A stretch of 32,772 nucleotides of DNA, taken from assembly GCA_002310215.1 (NCBI GenBank), contig DBYR01000024.1, positions 1 to 32,772 of the forward strand. Reading direction: 5' to 3'. The stretch is from Bacteroidales bacterium UBA1181. Lineage in GTDB: Bacteria; Bacteroidota; Bacteroidia; Bacteroidales; Paludibacteraceae. Below the pieces are notes generated by a model that was not told the origin of the DNA, did not search any database, and was given only the letters and a program-made list of their open reading frames with translations. Within the stretch, counting starts at the first letter, position 1; each line of letters opens with the position of its first letter. Below are positions 26,724-32,772 of the stretch, one piece after another. A program made the position numbers and the translations under genes.

Positions 26724-27610
26724 AGCATAATATCTTACTGATCATATCCCTGATTATCAGTCTCTCGGGAGTAGCAAAAAATAACGCGAAGAACGTCTTC
26801 GAGGAATATAAGAAAAGCCACCATCTACAGTGTGACGACTCCCTTTACATATACAAATTCGTCACTGAAGCCACATCGTCCATCAGTCCAGAGTTAGAGA
26901 AGAGCTACACCTGGTACTACAACAATGCGATACATACCTCCAAAGGGAATTATAGCGGCAAACTGTTAAACGGAACTTTCACGAAACTGGACAAGCGGAC
27001 CAACGAACTCGTGGAAAAGGGAAGCTTCACCTTCGGCAAAAAGGATGGCGCATGGTACAATTGGGGCAAAAACGGAGGACTTCAAGCCTACACGGAATAC
27101 AAGAACGGAACGCCACATGGATCATTTATCCAATATACGGACGGCAAACAATTCGCAGAGAAGGGCTCTTACCAAAACGGCTTAAAAACAAAAACTTGGA
27201 CCACATACGAGGAGGGGGTTGTCATAAACACGACAAACTACAAGAACGGATTAAAGGACGGAAAATCAACGACCTACGACAAAAATGGCAACATAGAGAA
27301 GGTAGAGCATTACAAAAAGGGAGAACTGGACGGGAAGTGCTACCTCTACAAAGACAACAAAGTCGTCTCCAAAGAGGTCTATAAGAACGGAGAACTGAAG
27401 AAGGAGAAAAAACATATCGTCAGGAAGTTCATAAAGAAATTATTCAAGAAAAAGGAGAAGGCGGAGAAGAGCGAAGATGTGAAGAAAGCCAAGGAGGCTA
27501 AAAGAGCGGAAAAGGCAGAGAAGAGAGAGCAAAGGAAGAAAGAGAAAATAGAGAAGAGAGAGCAAAAGAAGAAGGCGAAATCAGCCAAGGAAAAAACAGG
27601 GAAGAAATGA
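26720..27610 (+). CDS. Exported MORN-repeat protein with Lys/Glu-rich tail
   Basis: The 296-residue protein has a signal peptide (about 1-19). Residues about 75-225 carry roughly seven MORN-type repeats, seen in KKDGAWYNWGKNG, YKNGLKDGKSTTYDKNG and KKGELDGKCYLYKDN. This is the bacterial YwqK-like form of the repeat. From about 227 to the end it is almost entirely Lys, Glu, Arg and Ala and would form a charged helix. No enzyme motif is present. It overlaps both neighbours by 4 bases inside the secretion-like operon and is not a known core component. It could be a periplasmic scaffold or a substrate. Confidence 0.75.
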   Translation: MKHNILLIISLIISLSGVAKNNAKNVFEEYKKSHHLQCDDSLYIYKFVTEATSSISPELEKSYTWYYNNAIHTSKGNYSGKLLNGTFTKLDKRTNELVEKGSFTFGKKDGAWYNWGKNGGLQAYTEYKNGTPHGSFIQYTDGKQFAEKGSYQNGLKTKTWTTYEEGVVINTTNYKNGLKDGKSTTYDKNGNIEKVEHYKKGELDGKCYLYKDNKVVSKEVYKNGELKKEKKHIVRKFIKKLFKKKEKAEKSEDVKKAKEAKRAEKAEKREQRKKEKIEKREQKKKAKSAKEKTGKK

Positions 27611-28884
27611 GAGGATTGTTTTATAAACAAGCAGACGGATATTCCCTACCCTTTGCGATGTTTATATTCGTCATCGTCATCATTTTGAGCGGATCGATCC
27701 TATTAGCGTCTTATCAAAAAGGGATCATTTTCAACAGAGTGGTCCTGATCGAGCGATTAGAGGCGAACACGAAATCCGCACTAAACATCATGATCGCCCA
27801 TTCCGACCAATACCCTTACGACCAAGAGATTAGGCTCTCATTATACGGCGAGGCGCAAGACTCCGTAACGCTCAAGAAGGAGCAATGGGGAGCGTTCGAC
27901 CTCCTGAACGCCAGCGCGTTCCATAAAGAGCTTAAGAAGAGGCACTCCGCGATAATCGGCAATTACAAGCAAGACAGCACCAACGTCGCACTGATGATAC
28001 CAGAGAACGGCAAGAGCATCGCACTATCCGGGAATGTCTCCATAGAGGGAATTTGCGAAATGCCCCAAGCCCGATTCTCACAACCCAGCATAGAGGGGAA
28101 GACCTTCACCGGTAGGCAAATCAGGTCATCGATCAGGACCAGCGACTCCATCATGCCTAAACTGAACGAGAACATCGCCAAACTGACGATGGGCTATGCG
28201 CTCGACCGTTACATGAGCAAAGGTACCGTCATAATACCCTATACAGAGTTCAATAAAGATTCGCTAATCGTGCCCTTCCTATCCGATTCCACCGTCACAT
28301 TATATGCGGAAGGACCTATCACGATAGACCATAAAACCATCAAAGGGAAGGTCGTCATCATATCAGACAGGTCCATCTCCATCGGGCCATCAGCCCACAT
28401 ATCCGATGTGCAATGTTACGCGCCATACATAGAATTCAACAATGGCTTTTCGGGGAATCTGCAAGCCTACGCCACCGACTCCATCGTCGTGGGTGAGAAA
28501 TGTGAGATAAAATATCCATCCGTTCTTGGCATAAACCAAGAAAAAACGAGCATCTCGGCTCTCACGCTAAAAGAGAACAGCATGCTGTACGGCATCGCAT
28601 TCATGAATACAAAAGAGGACGGATCCGCTCCCAAATCAATTCTCTCGATAGCAAAAAACGCGAGCGTACGGGGACAGGTGTACTCCAACAACTTCACGGA
28701 GATAAAAGGGGCTATAAACGGATCCCTGTACACCAAAAGATTTATTCTCCGCACGCCCTCCTCGATCTACGAGAACACCATCATGGACGCAAGCATCGAC
28801 ATGTATAAACTATCAAGCAACTATATAGGAGCGGATTTAATCGGAGAAGGAACGACGGGAGGCGTGATCAAATGGATATACTAA
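27607..28884 (+). CDS. Large minor pseudopilin, GspK/PilX-like, with beta-rich body
   Basis: The 425-residue protein opens with a short leader ending at G11, then YSLPFAMFIFVIVIILSGSILLA, a pilin-like hydrophobic helix (12-35). Mature position 5 is Phe, not Glu; loss of Glu5 is typical of GspK, the tip pseudopilin. The large body (about 130-410) is full of short hydrophobic strands and turns, such as GKVVIISDRSISIGPSAHIS and GSLYTKRFIL, reminiscent of beta-helix or bactofilin-like folds rather than the GspK alpha-domain. It precedes two more pseudopilin genes, the normal place for a tip subunit. It overlaps the upstream gene by 4 bases and the next by 13. Confidence 0.68.
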   Translation: MRGLFYKQADGYSLPFAMFIFVIVIILSGSILLASYQKGIIFNRVVLIERLEANTKSALNIMIAHSDQYPYDQEIRLSLYGEAQDSVTLKKEQWGAFDLLNASAFHKELKKRHSAIIGNYKQDSTNVALMIPENGKSIALSGNVSIEGICEMPQARFSQPSIEGKTFTGRQIRSSIRTSDSIMPKLNENIAKLTMGYALDRYMSKGTVIIPYTEFNKDSLIVPFLSDSTVTLYAEGPITIDHKTIKGKVVIISDRSISIGPSAHISDVQCYAPYIEFNNGFSGNLQAYATDSIVVGEKCEIKYPSVLGINQEKTSISALTLKENSMLYGIAFMNTKEDGSAPKSILSIAKNASVRGQVYSNNFTEIKGAINGSLYTKRFILRTPSSIYENTIMDASIDMYKLSSNYIGADLIGEGTTGGVIKWIY

Positions 28885-29219
28885 AAAAGACACCCGGTTT
28901 CACTTTGATAGAGGCAGTTGTCTCTATGATCATCATCATGGCATGCTTCGCGATGTCCTCCATGGTGTACATCAACGTGGTTCGGTCAGACAACAAGCGG
29001 GAGAGGGCCTTAGCCTTCACCGAAGTCAATCGGATCGCCACGGAAACCATATCAAACACACAGATTTTCGACCAGACATTCGACGTGAACGGGTTGACCA
29101 TCGTACGTCACGTGGAGCCCTACAAAGGCGACAATCTGCTGAAAACACTCACCATTGAGGCATACGACCAAAAGAAGAAAGGGTTGTACTCCTTCAAACA
29201 AATTGTAATCGCACGATGA
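28872..29219 (+). CDS. Minor pseudopilin, GspI/GspH-like
   Basis: The 115-residue protein has a canonical prepilin leader: cleavage after G9, then FTLIEAVVSMIIIMACFAM with Glu at mature position 5 (E14). The rest is a short soluble domain of about 75 residues. Size and position between the GspK-like and GspJ-like genes suggest the GspI place in the tip complex, but I and H types cannot be separated by eye. It starts inside the last 13 bases of the preceding gene and ends in a 4-base overlap. Confidence 0.8.
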   Translation: MDILKKTPGFTLIEAVVSMIIIMACFAMSSMVYINVVRSDNKRERALAFTEVNRIATETISNTQIFDQTFDVNGLTIVRHVEPYKGDNLLKTLTIEAYDQKKKGLYSFKQIVIAR

Positions 29220-29689
29220 AAAGGATAGAAGGATTCACACTCACGGACGTGATCATCACAATGATAATCAGCCTGATGATCACAGGCATCGCCTTCTCCA
29301 TTTTCAGGATGACATACAATCAGTTGTTCTCGTACCAGACGGACAACAGAGCATACCAGGACCTATACCTGCTACACATGACGCTACAAAACGATTTCAA
29401 CCAAGCGGAACAGATCACAGCGGCGGGAGAAAAAATCACAATGAGCTCCTCCGCATACAAAAGCTGCGAATACCTGTTTTCCGAGAAATCCGTCATCCGG
29501 CAGATCTCCGAACAGGCGGACACCTTCCTGATAAAGACCTCGGAATACATCACCTACTTCCAGAATGGTGAGCAATCCAACGGCACAATCGACAGGCTTT
29601 CCTTTACCGCCGAGTTGAATAACACGAACTTTTCATATATGTTTGTAAAAGAATATCCATCCGAAATGGAAATTTCCAACAATAACTAA
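29216..29689 (+). CDS. Minor pseudopilin, GspJ-like, with Asp at position 5
   Basis: The 157-residue protein has a leader ending at G6 followed by FTLTDVIITMIISLMITGIAF. Mature position 5 is Asp (D11) instead of the usual Glu; the acidic charge is kept. The soluble part, with a long amphipathic helix (YQDLYLLHMTLQNDFNQAEQI), fits GspJ-type tip pseudopilins. The gap to the platform gene is 5 bases. Confidence 0.75.
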   Translation: MKRIEGFTLTDVIITMIISLMITGIAFSIFRMTYNQLFSYQTDNRAYQDLYLLHMTLQNDFNQAEQITAAGEKITMSSSAYKSCEYLFSEKSVIRQISEQADTFLIKTSEYITYFQNGEQSNGTIDRLSFTAELNNTNFSYMFVKEYPSEMEISNNN

Positions 29690-29694
29690 GTAGT

Positions 29695-30840
29695 ATGGCT
29701 TCCATCAAAATTGAACAGTTAAATAAGAAAAAGAAGGATTCCAACGGAAAATGGTCGGACACGTTCAAGCAGCTCATGTCCAAAGAGATCTCGCTCGGCT
29801 CCTCGAAACTGAATGACAAGAAGAAGACCAACTTCTACAACGATTTATATATTCTTTTGTCGTCAGGAATCGACCTGCGAAGCACATTAGACCTAATGTG
29901 CGAGGAAGTAACCCAAAAGGAAGAGAAGAAGGTTTACGAAGAAATCAGGAAGGGCGTCTTGGAGGGAAACAGCCTGTCGGACGCGATAGAAAAGACCGAT
30001 CAATTCTCCGTATACGAATGTTACAGCATACGGATCGGAGAGGAGACCGGATGCTTAAATGACATCCTGAAGGACTTAGTGTCATTCTTCACAAAAAGAA
30101 TTGAACAGAAAAGGAAAATGAAGAGCGCCTTCTCCTACCCTATCTTTGTCCTATCGATTGCCATCATAGCCGTGGTCTTCATGATGATAGTGGTGGTTCC
30201 TATGTTTCAAGACGTATTCGCCCGGTTTGGCAACGACCTACCCTATTTGACCCAATTGATCATAAACATATCCAATGGCATCATTGACCATATCACGATC
30301 ATCCTATTGGTCATCGCACTGCTTGTATTCCTCTACCTGATGATCCGCAGGAGCAAGAATTTCAACAAAGTACGATCCAGCATCATCCTGCGGCTTCCCT
30401 TCTTTGGGGAACTCACGAGGAAGATGTACCTGGCCCGTTTCTCGCTGGCCATGGCGTTGCTCACCAGTGCGCACATACCCGTTTTACAATCGCTCGGATT
30501 GATCAAGAAGATGATACCATTCTACCCTATCCAATCATCGTTGGAGACGATCGAAGAGGATATCATGAAGGGAAAGCCATTTCATGAAAGTCTGTCCAAA
30601 TTCAAGATCTACGACCGAAGGATGGTGTCTCTCATCAAGGTGGGAGAGGAGGTCAACCAACTGGACATTGTCTTCAACCGCCTTAAAAACCAATACATGG
30701 AGGAGGTCGATTACCAGACAAGCATGGCCAGCGGCATCTTAGAGCCCCTAATGATTGTGTTCGTAGGTATATTCGTCGGCATCATCCTGATATCCATGTA
30801 CTTGCCAATCTTCGAGTTGAGCACAAGCATTGGTTACTAA
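29695..30840 (+). CDS. gspF: Inner-membrane platform protein GspF/PilC-like
   Basis: GspF is the polytopic inner-membrane protein that couples the ATPase to pseudopilus assembly. The 381-residue protein has two related T2SSF halves: FYNDLYILLSSGIDL (47-61) with IGEETG (114-119), and ARFSLAMALLTSAHIPV (247-263) with VGEEVNQLD (316-324). Three membrane segments lie at about 149-171, 200-217 and 350-372. The first 45 residues are a charged cytoplasmic extension. It is the last gene of the operon and faces the RHS remnant tail to tail; no strong hairpin terminator was seen in the 28-base gap. Confidence 0.93.
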   Translation: MASIKIEQLNKKKKDSNGKWSDTFKQLMSKEISLGSSKLNDKKKTNFYNDLYILLSSGIDLRSTLDLMCEEVTQKEEKKVYEEIRKGVLEGNSLSDAIEKTDQFSVYECYSIRIGEETGCLNDILKDLVSFFTKRIEQKRKMKSAFSYPIFVLSIAIIAVVFMMIVVVPMFQDVFARFGNDLPYLTQLIINISNGIIDHITIILLVIALLVFLYLMIRRSKNFNKVRSSIILRLPFFGELTRKMYLARFSLAMALLTSAHIPVLQSLGLIKKMIPFYPIQSSLETIEEDIMKGKPFHESLSKFKIYDRRMVSLIKVGEEVNQLDIVFNRLKNQYMEEVDYQTSMASGILEPLMIVFVGIFVGIILISMYLPIFELSTSIGY

Positions 30841-30868
30841 AAAAGAACGCATCGTCCCAACCATCATC

Positions 30869-31564
30869 TCACATGCACGTCTTCTTATACACCGCTAACA
30901 TGCTGCCTTGCGGGTCACGCACGTAGTAGGTCTCACGCATTTGTCGCACAGGGTCACGTTCTTGTTGATGACCTTCTTGGCGATGCGCTGGCCTGTGGCG
31001 TCGTAGTCGAACTAGAGGTCGGGTTTGCCACTGCCTTCGATGCGGCTCACTTTCGACACCTTGCCCGCAGTGTTCCACGTGATCTCGGCGATCTCTTCCG
31101 ACTGGTCCTTGATGAGGTTACCCATCTTGTCGTAGGCGTAGTTGTGGCTAGCCGGATCATATTGGGCATAGTTATCTCCCTGATTCTCAATGTCCGATGG
31201 ATTTGCGCTGTTCTGTACATCATCGTTCACGTGCAACAACCTATTGTTGAGGATTTTGCCACTCCCATCCGTGGCATAGCGGTACGTCAGGTTGTCCATC
31301 GCCGCGCCCGACTGGTCGTTGCGGGTCAAGTTAGTGATGTTGCCGTTCGCATCGTAGGTGTAGGAGGTCTGGTAGTTGGCGCTCCCGTCCACTTGAGAAC
31401 TCGTCAGACGGTTCAGTTCGTCATAGACGAAGCCGCGTGTCTGCGTGCCGAAGGTCTGGCCGGAGACATTGGCGAAATACGTGGACATCCTCACTATGTT
31501 ACCGTTGTACAGGGCCCTTCCCCCCCAAGTTGTTCGACGTCACGGACTGGCAGAATGAAGCGTC
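30869..31564 (-). pseudogene. RHS/YD-repeat protein remnant, 3' part
   Basis: Read on the - strand, this stretch encodes the end of an RHS core: YNGNI, FVYDELNRLTSSQVDG, YTYDANGNITNLTRN, YAYDKMGNLIKDQ, FDYDATGQRIAKKV and finally YYVRDPQGSMLAVY. Reading is broken three times. A C7 run at 31520-31526 puts the YNGNI segment out of frame with what precedes. An amber codon at 31012-31014 falls where Glu or Gln would be expected before FDYD. A further shift near 30950 separates KKVINKN from YYVRDPQG. It ends at 30869 without a toxin-type C-terminal tip. It is a decayed fragment of a much larger protein. Confidence 0.8.
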
Positions 31565-32233
31565 CTATCCGATCGGCAGGTAGTCCTTCTCGTGGTACTG
31601 CAGCGTGTAGCCGTAGACGTCCTTCTTGACTCCATTCTTTCCGTCGCCGCCCATGTCACGCCCTGCGGCGTCAGCGTTCACGCCCTTGTCACCGCACGCG
31701 TAGCCAATACCATCATAGAAACTGACAGAGTTCAGCGTATTATTCGTAGGACTGGATTGTTCCACAAGACTGCCCCCGAAGGTGTAGCGGGCGATCTTGC
31801 CCCCCCCCTCGCCCACAAGGATAGCCGTGTTGGAGGAGGTCATGCAGACGCCCCGCACGTTGAAACCGACGCTCTTCTCGCTCCAGGTTTCACCGCCGTT
31901 CGTCGTATATTCGAGGATCTTGTCCCCCGCAACGATTCCGTGTTTTTCGTCATGGAAATGCGCGCAACGCATAACCAGGTTACTGCCCGAATAGCTTTCG
32001 CCCTGGGTCCTCGTATTACCGTCGTTGCTCCAAAAGATGGAGCCCTCTTTCTGCACCAGACAATAGCCCGACCCTCCGCGGGACACAATCGTGGCCACCT
32101 CGCCGAACGTCACCTCCGACGCCGCATTGTTCGTCAACCAGTTGCCGGCTATCGCCGTCTGGAGGTACAGTATTACAAATAATATCGAATAGAGGGGCTT
32201 CCTAAACATGGAACTATGTTTCAATCTTATCAT
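31565..32233 (-). pseudogene. Exported YCF48/BNR-like module running into a broken RHS core, 5' part
   Basis: The 222-residue frame has a signal peptide (about 10-30; MFRKPLYSILF at 32209 is an alternative start). A beta-propeller-like region with Asp-box motifs follows: WSNDGNT at 68-74 and TNGGETW at 111-117. Near residue 186 the sequence passes abruptly into RHS-type sequence (GRDMGGDGKNGVKKDVYGYTLQYH region) and stops at an amber codon at 31565-31567, although RHS sequence continues in frame beyond it. The abrupt junction suggests a deletion that removed most of a large RHS protein. Its start overlaps the upstream gene as ATGA, so the pair were once coupled. Confidence 0.65.
31800..31808 (-). 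repeat. G9 homopolymer tract in the YCF48-like coding region
   Basis: Nine C on the + strand (G9 on the coding strand) encode the Gly stretch at residues 143-145 of the 222-residue frame, where the frame is intact. A second run, C7 at 31520-31526, coincides with a frame change in the RHS part. Such tracts are prone to slippage and also to sequencing error. Confidence 0.8.
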
Positions 32234-32772
32234 TTTCTAAAAATAGGTCTCAAATGACACGCATCAAATTTATACCTCAAACCCAACATTAAGATTTCCT
32301 CGCAACTTCGACCATTACAATTTGTAATAGTTGTATGCCATTTATCACCACATAACGTAGACGTTCCATATTTTATTTGAAAACATGAAAAATCTTCTGA
32401 AGAAGTCTGCCCCATATCTATATGAAGATAGATCACATTACCAGTAACGGTACTTGTTAATTTATACGCACATTTTCTCTGCTTTTCATCTATCCATATA
32501 AACTCCATATAACATATAGATAGTATAAAGGCAAATTCCCTTTGAGTTGGCATTCTCCACTCTCCTTTCCAGTTTTGTCTTACAATATCATCTTCTAACG
32601 AAAGGACATATTCTTTTCCTATCTTAGCATATTTCACATCATCTTGTGACTCAGAATTAACAAACTGACATAACTGTCCTTTATCATTTACCCAATATAA
32701 AGGACCCGCAGACAATGTAGAATTGGAGAGGAAATCCGTTACTGCGACCATAAATCCATATCCCATGTCCAC
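32230..32772 (-). CDS. FISUMP-like (Fibrobacter succinogenes major paralogous domain) protein, partial
   Basis: The open frame runs off the right edge of the window, so only the C-terminal 180 residues are visible and no start can be assigned. The core GEWRMPTQREFAFILSICY resembles the WRLPT-type motif of FISUMP/DUF1566-like domains, which occur in exported Bacteroidota proteins. Several Cys residues near the end (TNCNGRSCEE) could form disulfides. The final RPIFRK is typical, since these domains often end with an arginine-proline strand. The stop overlaps the next gene as ATGA. It is AT-rich, unlike the GC-rich RHS remnant that follows. Confidence 0.55.
   Translation of the reverse strand: MDMGYGFMVAVTDFLSNSTLSAGPLYWVNDKGQLCQFVNSESQDDVKYAKIGKEYVLSLEDDIVRQNWKGEWRMPTQREFAFILSICYMEFIWIDEKQRKCAYKLTSTVTGNVIYLHIDMGQTSSEDFSCFQIKYGTSTLCGDKWHTTITNCNGRSCEEILMLGLRYKFDACHLRPIFRK

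Noticed and set aside
19284..30840. Cluster as a DNA-uptake or twitching type IV pilus
   Set aside because: No PilT-like retraction ATPase and no ComEA or ComEC genes are present, and the major subunit is short and GspG-like. The possibility remains if such genes lie elsewhere.
30841..30868. Terminator between gspF and the RHS remnant
   Set aside because: The short gap has no convincing stem followed by a T run on either strand.
31012..31567. Amber codons in the RHS stretch read as sense codons (code change)
   Set aside because: Both fall where Glu or Gln is expected, but ftsX and coaD in the same window end naturally with TAG, and the RHS stretch also has frame changes. Pseudogene decay explains it better.
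1..32772. CRISPR array, tRNA, rRNA or intact insertion sequence
   Set aside because: No regularly spaced repeats, cloverleaf-like sequence ending in CCA, rRNA sequence or transposase motif was recognised by reading; a dedicated scan was not possible.

Overview
The window is a chromosomal segment from a member of the Bacteroidota, probably of the order Bacteroidales. Three things point there. The cluster coaD, ftsX, DUF3098, uppP, truB, queA and ileS is a Bacteroidota arrangement, and DUF3098 is essentially confined to that phylum. The one clear promoter has the Bacteroidota form TTTG-N19-TAnnTTTG. Genes lack obvious Shine-Dalgarno sites. The genus cannot be fixed from sequence reading alone.

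Bases 1-10559 (+ strand) hold an AT-rich defence block. It contains a membrane-anchored PIN-like nuclease candidate, then hsdM, hsdS and hsdR of a type I restriction-modification system, then a YgjP-type metallopeptidase. Spacing is tight (2 to 12 bases, and a 1-base TGATG overlap), so the five genes look like one operon. HsdS carries an extra C-terminal domain of about 185 residues.

Bases 10580-19110 (- strand) are housekeeping: coaD, ftsX, a DUF3098 protein, uppP, truB, queA and ileS, then a YiiX-type cysteine hydrolase beyond a strong terminator hairpin. The isoleucyl-tRNA synthetase is of the long IleRS2 type. It has GIHH in place of the class I HIGH signature, a change linked to very strong mupirocin resistance.

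Bases 19284-30840 (+ strand) are the most interesting part: 13 co-oriented, mostly overlapping genes behind one canonical promoter. They encode a complete type II secretion / type IV filament-like machine: major pseudopilin, minimal prepilin peptidase, assembly ATPase, secretin, GspL-like (PilM-PilN fusion), GspM/PilO-like, GspC/PilP-like, three minor pseudopilins and the platform protein GspF. Two parts belong to no standard set: a lipoprotein with three fibronectin-III-like modules and an exported MORN-repeat protein with a Lys/Glu-rich tail. The GspK-position pseudopilin is very large (425 residues), with a body that reads like a beta-helix. Function and substrates are unknown.

Bases 30841-32772 (- strand) are accessory. 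An RHS/YD-repeat remnant is broken by two amber stops and two apparent frameshifts. It is joined to a YCF48/BNR-like exported module containing a G9 tract. Before it lies the 3' part of a FISUMP-like protein cut by the window edge. No rRNA, tRNA, CRISPR array or intact insertion sequence was recognised.
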